DNA of 34,448 bases from a virus. Within the stretch, counting starts at the first letter, position 1. The number at the start of each line of letters is the position of its first letter. Made by a program: the position numbers and the translations under genes. The notes beneath the pieces were generated by a model, which saw only the letters and a list, made by a program, of their open reading frames with translations, ran no database searches and was not told the DNA's origin. Positions 1 through 7,262 of the stretch are shown in pieces. Where the stretch lies: the IMG/VR virus record IMGVR_UViG_3300047172_000306, positions 1 to 34,448 of that record, one strand, 5' to 3'.

Positions 1-1206
1 TCAATGCCTATTTCGCAACACCTGTTGATAAGTAGGGTGCAGACTCTGCGAATCCTGCATTCTCGCCGAGACAGGCATCCCCTTGGACCACGTCGACGCC
101 ACCGCCTTCCGCTTCGCCATCATCGAGATGGTCGTGTAGTGCTGCTGCATCTTCACCGACACATGCCCCGCCAGGCTCATGATCGTCGCGATCGGGATTC
201 CTTCTTCCGCCAGCCGCGTGATCGCCGTATGGCGTAGATCGTACGGCCGCAGCCACTTCAGGTCGGCCGCCTTGCGCACCTCGTCCCAACGCTTCTTCAG
301 TCCCGAATCGGACATCGGCTTCGTCGGTTCGTACTCGTTACGCTTCGCCATCGCCGGAAACACGTAGTGATGCGGCGAGCCCGAGCCGAGTTCCTTCGCC
401 CGCTCCACCAGCCGCTCGAACGCCCAAACCACTTCGCTCGATTCGAGCGGAATCGTTCGCCGGCGAAACTTGTTCTTGGCCCCTTCCACCCGGATCGTGA
501 TCGCCGCATGCTCCAGGTTGACATCGCCCAGGCGCAGCGTGCGCAGCTCGTTGGTCGAGCAGCACGTCTGCAGCGCCGCTATGGTGTACCAGAGCACGAA
601 GCTGTACTCCGGCCGCGAGGCAGCGACGGCCAGAAACCGCGCCTGCTCGGAAGCATCGAGCGCCCGATTGACGTCCGACTCTTCCCGCTGCAGCGGCTGG
701 AAGAAGCTCTCGAGCTCTTCGGTCCAGCAGCCCGAAGACTTCATCATCCGCACCAGCATGCCGATCTCTTTACGGATCCGGTTTGCCCCGGCCTTGGCAT
801 GCCAGTTCTCGCCGGCCAAAGCAGAGCCGTCGCAAAACGCACGGGCGCGATGGTACTCGCGCAGATGGCCGACGTGGATCCCGCTCATGGGGAGCTTACC
901 GAACATCTTGCTGAGGGCGCGGGCGTACTGGCGATAGTCCCACTCGGTCCTCTCCGAGATGTAGCGCGCCGAGGTGAAACGGCCCGGATGGGCCTGCATG
1001 GTGCGATTCGCAATCCAGATTTCAAAAGCCTGGTCAAAAGTGAGAGCCGGAGTGACTTGCTCGATGGTGGTCATTCGTAGGTGCTCGCAGGCCGCGCAGT
1101 TTACGTGGCCAACGGTGTGTCCTTTCTCATGCAGACCCGATGGGAAGACTATAACTTTCGCTTTTTGTTTGCACAACCGCGCATCCGTCCCATCCCTAAA
1201 CGACAT
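1..1206 (-). CDS. int: Tyrosine recombinase / phage integrase
   Basis: A 401-aa protein with the C-terminal catalytic fold of tyrosine recombinases, which would integrate and excise the phage DNA. Visible parts are a SAM-like core-binding region (about residues 55-155), box II YDLRHT (322-327), LAGH (345-348) and the nucleophile Tyr357 nine residues after His348, as in lambda Int. Lysines 244 and 246 sit where the beta-hairpin Lys is expected. Two positions depart from textbook: the box I Arg position (three before Glu220) is Ser217, with Arg222 nearby, and the first His of HxxR is Tyr322. The N-terminal 45 residues are Cys/His-rich (C37, C40, H42). The start is supported by GGAGGA about 10 nt upstream of the ATG. 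The stop codon is the first three bases of the window. It is divergent from a ribbon-helix-helix gene. The family call is firm; whether this recombinase is active is not known. Confidence 0.93.
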   Translation of the reverse strand: MSFRDGTDARLCKQKAKVIVFPSGLHEKGHTVGHVNCAACEHLRMTTIEQVTPALTFDQAFEIWIANRTMQAHPGRFTSARYISERTEWDYRQYARALSKMFGKLPMSGIHVGHLREYHRARAFCDGSALAGENWHAKAGANRIRKEIGMLVRMMKSSGCWTEELESFFQPLQREESDVNRALDASEQARFLAVAASRPEYSFVLWYTIAALQTCCSTNELRTLRLGDVNLEHAAITIRVEGAKNKFRRRTIPLESSEVVWAFERLVERAKELGSGSPHHYVFPAMAKRNEYEPTKPMSDSGLKKRWDEVRKAADLKWLRPYDLRHTAITRLAEEGIPIATIMSLAGHVSVKMQQHYTTISMMAKRKAVASTWSKGMPVSARMQDSQSLHPTYQQVLRNRH

Positions 1207-1220
1207 AGACTCACTCCTCC

Positions 1221-1235
1221 GAGGATCGAATCCTC
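1221..1235. repeat. Short perfect inverted repeat in the integrase leader
   Basis: Six-base arms GAGGAT/ATCCTC around CGA, just upstream of the integrase Shine-Dalgarno sequence. It could form a small hairpin in the integrase mRNA. It resembles a tRNA T-arm only superficially. Confidence 0.4.
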
Positions 1236-1263
1236 ATCGGCAGTATGAGCCCAAAACGTTGTT

Positions 1264-1288
1264 TTTGTGTGTCTAATCGGTACACAAA
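1264..1288. promoter_or_regulatory. Inverted repeat in the int/RHH divergent intergenic region, candidate operator
   Basis: Perfect 7-bp arms TTTGTGT (1264-1270) and ACACAAA (1282-1288) separated by 11 nt, in the most AT-rich part of the 107-bp region between the divergent integrase and RHH genes. The position suits an operator controlling both genes, and the adjacent RHH protein is the obvious candidate ligand. No convincing -35/-10 pair could be fixed, so this is an inference from position and symmetry. Confidence 0.45.
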
Positions 1289-1313
1289 TTAGCAGACCTC
1301 CACTGTAGCACTT

Positions 1314-1496
1314 ATGTTCAAAAGTATGCCCGCGCGCGAAAAGGAGCCGCTGACCCCCATTCACATTCGCGCCGGCAAGGCCATGGTCGAGGAGTTGAAG
1401 CGCGAGTCCAGGCGGACCGGCCTCAGCCGGACCGCCCTCCTCAAGCTCGCCTGGCGGCAGTACATGGACGCCCTCCCGCCGCGCAAGCTCACCTGA
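1314..1496 (+). CDS. Small ribbon-helix-helix (CopG/Arc-like) DNA-binding protein
   Basis: A 60-aa basic protein with the length and pattern of ribbon-helix-helix repressors: a short strand (PLTPIHIRA, residues 12-20), a helix (AMVEELKRESRRTG) and a second helix beginning at LSRTALLKLAWRQYM. Such proteins bind DNA as dimers through the paired strands, often as autoregulators. It is one of only two genes on the plus strand. It diverges from the integrase, and its 3' end faces the end of the secreted-protein gene 11 bp away. There is no clear Shine-Dalgarno sequence before the ATG at 1314; an in-frame ATG at 1326 is possible. A role in controlling integrase expression or acting as an excisionase-like factor is inferred from position only. 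Confidence 0.6.
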   Translation: MFKSMPAREKEPLTPIHIRAGKAMVEELKRESRRTGLSRTALLKLAWRQYMDALPPRKLT

Positions 1497-1507
1497 TAGG
1501 CCACGCT

Positions 1508-2002
1508 TTACTGGTCGGACGTATTCCACTTGTACGGCTGCGTGCCGATCGGCGAGCTCAGGAAGTTGCCGCCCGACAGCGTGAGGAAGTAGTCCGCATA
1601 GTCGTCCAAAGCCTGTTCCGGCCCTTCGAAGACGGTAAACGCTGAGGTCGTCTGCGTGTTCGAAAGCGTGCCCCCGCCTACCACCCCGTAGCCGTTCAGC
1701 GTGAGCGTCCATGCGCCGGTATTGCTCAGCGTCAGCGTGTAGGACGGCGCGCAGGATGCGATGGTGAAAGCGGTGTCCACCCCGCCCGTCACCGTCGCCG
1801 TTCCCAGCGAGTAGACGATAGAGATGGACGTCAGCACGCCGCCAGGACTCGGCGTCGAGGATGTGCTGGTCGCAGTCATGTGAGGCGCCGAGCACGTGGC
1901 CACTCCCAGCGGACCGCTGACGCTGTATGGCGTCGTCAGCAGCACATGGGCGTGGGCAAGAGGGGTAAACAGCAAGAGCAGCAGCGCGAGTCGTTTCATC
2001 AT
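1508..2002 (-). CDS. Small secreted protein encoded next to the tail fibre
   Basis: A 164-aa protein starting with a textbook Sec signal peptide: MMKR, a Leu-rich core, then a likely cleavage after AHA near residue 18. The mature part is Thr/Ser/Gly-rich, beta-type low complexity, with Cys residues and a C-terminal acidic segment (EGPEQALDDYADYF). The start at 2002 is chosen because AAGGAG lies 7-8 nt upstream; a longer frame to 2047 has no such support and would overlap the fibre gene. It follows the fibre gene by 10 bp, so the two are probably co-transcribed. The function is not recognised. Its linkage and shared export signal suggest a partner of the fibre, such as a chaperone, tip or cell-surface factor. 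Confidence 0.7.
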   Translation of the reverse strand: MMKRLALLLLLFTPLAHAHVLLTTPYSVSGPLGVATCSAPHMTATSTSSTPSPGGVLTSISIVYSLGTATVTGGVDTAFTIASCAPSYTLTLSNTGAWTLTLNGYGVVGGGTLSNTQTTSAFTVFEGPEQALDDYADYFLTLSGGNFLSSPIGTQPYKWNTSDQ

Positions 2003-2012
2003 CGGAGTCTCC

Positions 2013-5000
2013 TTATTGCAGGCGTTCCATGTAGACAGACAGGGCATAGGCCGGCGAGCCGGTCGTGGACGAGAGCGTGGTGGAATATTGAATGTTGGCC
2101 GTGCCGGTGGTGTAGACCAGGCACAAATAGCCGAACGCGGCCGAGGGCACCGCCGCGGTCAGTGAGAAGGCTGAGCTGGACTGCGTATCCGCCCCGGCGT
2201 TGTCGGTCGAAATGCAGTTGAGCGTGAGCGTGTTCGACGCTGATCCGAGCGTCGTCGCCGCCCCCGCAAAGCTGATGCGGTACAGGCCTGCCGGGCAGAT
2301 CGCCGCGCTGCATTGCAGATTGGTGGCGGCGATTGATGTTGTCTGACCCGTAAGGCGGGTCGGCGTAGTGACAACAAAGGGCACACCAAAAGAGCCAGCT
2401 GTGGATACTCCGCCAACCTGAATAATACTTTGCGCTGACCCAATGGGCGAATAAGAAATTACGTTGCCTCCCGAAATGTAAAGTTCCAAATTGTTGTTTC
2501 CATCTACAAAAAAACATCCAGTGTGACCAGGCGAGGTGATAGAAATTCCTCCGCCAGCACCGGAACCGCAACTTCCACTTGACCCGTAAGAAGTTTGGTG
2601 ATCGACGAACTGCCCGGTCGAACTGACATAGGCCGAAGGCGTTGTCGCCCCAGCAGCATATGCCGCAAACGGGCTGGCCGCAGACGATGTCGCGGTTTTG
2701 ACCGCCAACGTATAGCCGGTGCCTGTGTTGCTGGCAGTGTCGGTGAGCGTATACATGTTGGTCGCCGATCCCGTCGCAGCCCCAAAGGTCATCGTTGTGT
2801 TGTAGTTCGACATCGCCAAGGCAAGGTTGGCCGTGGGAGCCGTCAGCGCCGACCAAGAGCCACCGCCGCCCGTTCCGCACGAGGCCCACAAAGGTGCCGT
2901 CGCCGGGCCGCCGCTCGTCAGGCAGTAGCCCGCGGTGCCAGCCGCCAGCCGCGTCGGCGCACCTGCCGTTCCTCCGTAGATCAGGTCTCCGACAGCGGTT
3001 GCCGTCGTCTCAAACAGGATCGTGTTGAGCGTCGACGCCGAGATAATCGACCATGCCCCGCCGGTCACCGAAGGATATCCCGCCGACGCCGAGGTGTTGA
3101 TCCCGAGTCCGCCATTCGCAGCACTCAGCGTTCCCGTCGTCTGCCCGAGCGGCAGCGAAAGATTCGGCAGCGTCGTCAGCGTGCTGTTGGTGGTGGCCGT
3201 GGTGTTTGCGGCCGTCGTAGCTGCAGGCACGGTGCCCGTCACCTGAGACCCTGGCAGTGACAGATTCGAAAGCGTGGTCAGCGTGGTATTGGTGGTCGCC
3301 GTGATGTTCGACGCCGTCCCCGTAATGCTTCCGGAGGGAACGACATAATCGCTTCCAGGCGTTGCCGCGACCACGCTATTGATCGCCCCATTGCCCTTGA
3401 GAAGATTTGTCGTGTTGGGCGTCGTCGCGCCGCCGCTGGAGGTTGAACTGATAACCCCGCTCGCGATCGTGATGGTCGTTCCATCCACCTTCACCGCGCC
3501 TGGAACAGTGGTAGACGCGGTAGGTAGCACGAGATTCGGCAGCGAGGTCAGCGTGCTGTTGGTGGTTCCTGTGATGTTTCCGGCCGTCGTAGCCGCAGGC
3601 ACGGTGCCCGTCACCTGCGTTCCCGGCAGCGACAGATTTGGCAGCGTCGTCAGCGTGCTGTTGGTGGCGGCCGTGATGTTCCCGGCGTTCCCGGTCGTGT
3701 TCTGGTTGAACGTCGGAAAGTTGATGAGGTTCGCCGCTGAGAACACCGGCGCGTTCGAGTAACCCGGCGTGGCAGACGACCCGGTGAAGTTTCCCCAGAC
3801 GCTATATGCCGGCGCATTGGTCAGGCTGAAAGACAACACCGGAGCCGTCGTGGGGCTGGCAACCGAAGTGCTGAAGAGGGGCGAGAGACCGCTCGGGGAA
3901 GAGAAGCTGCCCACCCCGGTACCGGTTCCGGAGAACGTGCAGGTCGTCCCGGAACAGCCCACGCCCGGCCCGGTAAAGGTAAACGCACCCGCGGTTGAGT
4001 TGATCGAAGCCACGCCGCTGGCACTCGAAGGCCCGCCATCCTGGCAGCTGCCGTCGGCCGCCACGGTAAGCACGTCTCCCGCGGTAAAGGTGCCCGCGTC
4101 GCAATGCATCAGGTTCGGGCCGGTTCCCTGGTTGCCCGTCAGCGGCGTTCCACTCGCCAGCTTGAAGGATCCCGTTGGGTTGAATGCGCATGCGCTCCAG
4201 TAGCTCGTCGAAGGAGTCAGATCCAGCTCCCCGCAACCCCAGCTGCCAAACTTGACGATCGGAATCGGAGTCGTCCACGCAGAAGGAGCGATGCCGTTCG
4301 CCAGCTGGTTGAAGTAGAGAACCGAACCGCTATGCTGCGGCCCGTACAGAAAAACAAAGTCGGTCCCAAACTGTCCGCCCCCATACATGTAGGTCGGGGC
4401 GCTGAGCGGTCCCCCGCCATCAGCGTAGGTGTTATCCGGAGCGTAGTTCACTCCTTTGAACATCGAAAACGCGGCGCTGACCCCCTTGCCGGCCGCATCC
4501 ACCTCCAGCCCTTCGCAGCCGTACTGGAAGTAGCACGGCGAGTTTCGCGTTGTGGTCACCCACACCCCGTGTCCGCCCTGCTCAACCGGATGAGGATTCT
4601 CGATCACGTCGCCGGCCGCCCATGGCACCGCGTTCGCCTCGAGCGTCGGGCTCGTGGCAGCGGGATCGTTCTTGACGATCTCCGCGCCCGGATAAAGATG
4701 GAAGCCGGCGTTTGCGCCAGTCGGCGTCTCCGCCTCTGTCCCAACCTGCGGCAGACTGATCGACTCGATCTGACCGGCGCCGATCGTCAGAAAGTAAACC
4801 AGGTGCGTCCCATCGATCGATCCGAGGACCTCGTAGCTCGAGCGATATCCCGAGAGAGCCAGGTTCGCGTCGAAGGAGAGATACTGCCCGGCCAGCCCGC
4901 CCTGGAACAGGTAGTTGTAAATCGGGTTCGGATTGCGCGTGTTCATCGTGACGCTTTGCACACCCGCCGAGGGCGTTCCCACCGCAGTGATCTGGACCTG

Positions 5001-6185
5001 CTCGCCGTACCATGCGCCGCCAAGCGTCGCCACGCCCGTAGTGAAAGGCGGCGTCGAGGCTCCAATGAGCCCCAGGTTGATGTTGACCGTGACGGGCTGG
5101 GGCGAGTCTGCCGTCGAGTTCTGCTGCGGCAGGGCCGACTGGATCAACCCATACGCCGTCGACAGCGGCAGCGACCCAGCTACGCCGTTCACAGTCACCC
5201 CGGTCACCGGCAGCTGCGTCATGTAGCTGCTCTGGAACGAGCTCGAGTAGCCGTTGAGCGAGCCGGCAACCGTTCCCTTGCTGATGTCGAGCAGGATCGC
5301 CCCATCTGTGAGCGCGTCGGCTCCGGAGCTGAAACTCAGGACCGGATGTTTATCTCCCGTGCCGCTCGTGCTCGAGATGGTTCCATGGAAGTAGCCCGTC
5401 GTCTCCCCGCCCTCGAACGTTGCGTTTGCGATTCCCTCGTCCGACCCGGCCGTCGAGCCTCCATCCGAGAAGGTGTAGGAGTAGAGCCCCGCCGCGTCGC
5501 CCGTCGCATGCTTCGTCAGATAGTACGTCTGGTTATGCGCGATGCCGCGCTGATAGACGTTCATCACGTCCTGCTCACCTTGCGAAACAGTCCAGCCCCC
5601 CACGTTCCCGAAGGACCAGCCGGAGCCAGTCACCGTAATGGTGTTGTTGCGCTGGATCGACTGCGGCGAAGGCGTCGACGAGGAGTGCGTGCCGGACGCC
5701 GTCGCAAAGGTGCTCGTTCCGCCCTGCGTCGTTGTGGTCAACAGCCCGGGAACGGTGAAGGCGCCGAGCGCACCGGTCGCCGTGGTCGTCCCCGCAGGCC
5801 CTGCCGGTCCCTGCGGTCCCATTGGCGCGGTCAGCGTCAGCGGAAACGTGCCCAGGTACACGCGGTTCAGCGAGACGCCGTAGCTGTACTGCCCAGGAGC
5901 AATCCAGAAGCCGAATCGGCCCTGCAGATCGGCCGTGATCGGCTGCGTGATCGGCTGCGTCAACGCATAGTCCGAGTAGACCGTCGCCGTCGGCGTGGTG
6001 CACGCCGCCACCGCCACATAGGTGCACACCACCACGGTTGAGGAAGGCACGCTCAGCACAGGTGCCATGGCGCCTGGCGCGACGTTGGTCGCCGACGTCG
6101 TCACCTGCCCGTCGTAACGTACTCCCTGGGCGGCACTCGCCGCCGCCGCCAGCACACACATCCACAACGCCAGAAACTTCTTCAT
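2013..6185 (-). CDS. Large tail fibre-like protein with signal peptide and collagen-like stretch
   Basis: A 1390-aa protein probably recognising the host surface. In order: a Sec-type signal peptide (MKKF, hydrophobic core, cleavage near ASA at 18-20); an N-terminal beta domain of about 100 residues; a collagen-like segment (MGPQGPAGPAG, about 121-131); a long Gly/Ser/Thr-rich beta region; repeats of about 33 aa (units like TTLPNLSLPGTQVTGTVPA, about 828-1011); and a C-terminal region to LQ. Collagen-like and short tandem repeats are common in phage fibres; an N-terminal signal peptide is not. AAAGGGGAG precedes the ATG at 6185. A terminator-like hairpin lies immediately upstream. The stretch 2380-2600 is clearly more AT-rich than its surroundings, suggesting a swapped C-terminal module. 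Fibre identity is inferred from architecture and its place at the end of the structural operon. Confidence 0.75.
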   Translation of the reverse strand: MKKFLALWMCVLAAAASAAQGVRYDGQVTTSATNVAPGAMAPVLSVPSSTVVVCTYVAVAACTTPTATVYSDYALTQPITQPITADLQGRFGFWIAPGQYSYGVSLNRVYLGTFPLTLTAPMGPQGPAGPAGTTTATGALGAFTVPGLLTTTTQGGTSTFATASGTHSSSTPSPQSIQRNNTITVTGSGWSFGNVGGWTVSQGEQDVMNVYQRGIAHNQTYYLTKHATGDAAGLYSYTFSDGGSTAGSDEGIANATFEGGETTGYFHGTISSTSGTGDKHPVLSFSSGADALTDGAILLDISKGTVAGSLNGYSSSFQSSYMTQLPVTGVTVNGVAGSLPLSTAYGLIQSALPQQNSTADSPQPVTVNINLGLIGASTPPFTTGVATLGGAWYGEQVQITAVGTPSAGVQSVTMNTRNPNPIYNYLFQGGLAGQYLSFDANLALSGYRSSYEVLGSIDGTHLVYFLTIGAGQIESISLPQVGTEAETPTGANAGFHLYPGAEIVKNDPAATSPTLEANAVPWAAGDVIENPHPVEQGGHGVWVTTTRNSPCYFQYGCEGLEVDAAGKGVSAAFSMFKGVNYAPDNTYADGGGPLSAPTYMYGGGQFGTDFVFLYGPQHSGSVLYFNQLANGIAPSAWTTPIPIVKFGSWGCGELDLTPSTSYWSACAFNPTGSFKLASGTPLTGNQGTGPNLMHCDAGTFTAGDVLTVAADGSCQDGGPSSASGVASINSTAGAFTFTGPGVGCSGTTCTFSGTGTGVGSFSSPSGLSPLFSTSVASPTTAPVLSFSLTNAPAYSVWGNFTGSSATPGYSNAPVFSAANLINFPTFNQNTTGNAGNITAATNSTLTTLPNLSLPGTQVTGTVPAATTAGNITGTTNSTLTSLPNLVLPTASTTVPGAVKVDGTTITIASGVISSTSSGGATTPNTTNLLKGNGAINSVVAATPGSDYVVPSGSITGTASNITATTNTTLTTLSNLSLPGSQVTGTVPAATTAANTTATTNSTLTTLPNLSLPLGQTTGTLSAANGGLGINTSASAGYPSVTGGAWSIISASTLNTILFETTATAVGDLIYGGTAGAPTRLAAGTAGYCLTSGGPATAPLWASCGTGGGGSWSALTAPTANLALAMSNYNTTMTFGAATGSATNMYTLTDTASNTGTGYTLAVKTATSSAASPFAAYAAGATTPSAYVSSTGQFVDHQTSYGSSGSCGSGAGGGISITSPGHTGCFFVDGNNNLELYISGGNVISYSPIGSAQSIIQVGGVSTAGSFGVPFVVTTPTRLTGQTTSIAATNLQCSAAICPAGLYRISFAGAATTLGSASNTLTLNCISTDNAGADTQSSSAFSLTAAVPSAAFGYLCLVYTTGTANIQYSTTLSSTTGSPAYALSVYMERLQ
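3151..3700. repeat. About 95-100-bp imperfect direct repeats inside the fibre gene
   Basis: At least four copies of a roughly 95-bp unit (starting near 3151, 3253, 3530 and 3625) share the core GCAGCGTCGTCAGCGTG and a GGCACGGTGCCCGTCACCTG stretch. They encode the TTLPNLSLPG...VTGTVPAATTA protein repeats. Copies two and three are separated by a non-repeat segment of about 200 bp. Confidence 0.8.
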
Positions 6186-6194
6186 CCCACTCCC

Positions 6195-6232
6195 CTTTCA
6201 AAATGCAAAAGCCGCCCTAAAATCATGGCGGC
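6195..6232 (-). terminator. Rho-independent terminator-like hairpin before the fibre gene
   Basis: Six-bp G+C arms GCCGCC (6211-6216) and GGCGGC (6227-6232) with a 10-nt loop. On the minus strand they are followed by TTTTGCATTTT. The T-rich tract runs straight into the Shine-Dalgarno sequence of the fibre gene, so it would end upstream transcripts or attenuate fibre expression. Confidence 0.7.
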
Positions 6233-6280
6233 GCGAACCAACTTTAGTGGTAGACTGCAGGCGAGTCACTGGAGCACTTC

Positions 6281-6628
6281 ATGAACACAACGACGCGCCT
6301 CGCAACCTTCTTCACCCGCATGACGCTTGTTGGGCTGTTCACTGTACTGTGCTTTGCCGCGTACAGGTTCACCGCTTCAACCCTCAAGTCAAAGCCCGAT
6401 TACTTCGCCCTTGCCGCGCAGGCGCGTGCTGCCTCACCCGCCCTTCCCAACCGCTTCTCTTTGTTGCCCGGCAATGCTGATCTTGCCTTCGACACTGTCA
6501 CTGGCCAGCGCTGCCGCACTTGGGACTGGGGCATTCCCCACTCCACCCTAAATCCACCGCTCTGCAGTGATCTCGCTACCGCTGCGCGAACCCTTCCGGC
6601 GTCAGCTTCCCACCAAACGCATGATTGA
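6281..6628 (+). CDS. Single-pass membrane protein in moron-like position
   Basis: A 115-aa protein with a short polar N-terminus, one hydrophobic segment (about residues 14-29, MTLVGLFTVLCFAAY) and a C-terminal domain ending in a Cys/Trp-rich motif (FDTVTGQRCRTWDWG, then PLCSDL). TGGAG lies about 8 nt before the ATG. It is on the plus strand inside an otherwise minus-strand late operon, divergent from the fibre gene and overlapping the 3' end of the large virion protein by 53 bp. That layout fits a moron, a separately transcribed gene expressed from a prophage. I do not recognise a defined family; the D-x-x-TGQ-x-C-x-TW motif is reminiscent of small acidobacterial membrane proteins. It could be a lysogenic conversion or exclusion factor, but this is inference only. 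Confidence 0.6.
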   Translation: MNTTTRLATFFTRMTLVGLFTVLCFAAYRFTASTLKSKPDYFALAAQARAASPALPNRFSLLPGNADLAFDTVTGQRCRTWDWGIPHSTLNPPLCSDLATAARTLPASASHQTHD

Positions 6629-7262
6629 AAGCGTCGTGCGCCGTCGGACCGCCGAAGCTGAACTGACCCGGCGCCGCGTAGCGTGAATCCTGACCGAAGG
6701 TCCTGAACGCCTGGCGCACCGCGTTCGGATTCTGTGCCAACACGCGCATCATCTGCTGTGCGGCCGGCGAAGGATAATCCCCAAACAAACTCTGCTGATT
6801 CAGGTAGTCGTCCACGCCGATTCCGCTTGCCGCCATCGCCGCATGCTCCTTGATCGCGCGGCGCACCTCCGGCAAAACGTTCCACTCATCTGATCGCGCA
6901 CCAAGTCCCGCCAGGTCGCCGATCGAGCCGGTCAGCTTCGCCATCACATGTTTCGGTGCCGCGTCCATCACCGCCGGATCATCAATCGCCTTCCCCAGCA
7001 GCGCCTTCTCGAATACCCGCTTGCCCTCCTCGGTCATCCCGCCCGTCGACGTGTCTACAAACTGCGGGCGTTCGGCCGAGGTCAGCACCCCGTCCGCCAG
7101 CATGCGCTGCAGGAAGGCGTTCGACCGCTGCGGATGGCTCAGCACGTCGCGCAGCGAGCCGCCGCCGGTCTCATCGATCATCGATTGCACCGCGTTCAGC
7201 GTCTCGGGAGAGATGCTCTTGCCCATGCTCACTGCGCGCTCCGAGCCGCCCATGGCTCCCAT
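6576..7262 (-). CDS. C-terminal part of large DdrB/ParB-like virion protein (after frameshift)
   Basis: A 228-aa frame that continues the upstream 1032-aa protein after a one-base phase change near 7260. Features such as LTSAERPQFVD, GGMTEEGKRVFEKALLGKAIDDPAVMD and the following amphipathic helices match the part that normally follows the DdrB-like ParB-superfamily domain in large phage polyvalent proteins. It lacks a good Shine-Dalgarno sequence, and its ATG lies inside the coding frame of the upstream part, which favours one split protein over two genes. The last 53 bp overlap the opposing membrane-protein gene. An alternative is a genuine separate gene translated by coupling. Confidence 0.65.
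   Translation of the reverse strand: MGAMGGSERAVSMGKSISPETLNAVQSMIDETGGGSLRDVLSHPQRSNAFLQRMLADGVLTSAERPQFVDTSTGGMTEEGKRVFEKALLGKAIDDPAVMDAAPKHVMAKLTGSIGDLAGLGARSDEWNVLPEVRRAIKEHAAMAASGIGVDDYLNQQSLFGDYPSPAAQQMMRVLAQNPNAVRQAFRTFGQDSRYAAPGQFSFGGPTAHDAFNHAFGGKLTPEGFAQR

Noticed and set aside
1221-1235. T-arm-like GGATCGAATCC as part of a tRNA or attachment site
   Set aside because: No acceptor, D or anticodon arm can be built around it and the loop lacks the TTC start; it is only a short palindrome.
4104-6041. 645-aa plus-strand open frame opposite the fibre gene
   Set aside because: Arg/Pro-rich shadow of the fibre gene; no ribosome-binding site or domain, and the minus-strand frame has clear fibre features.
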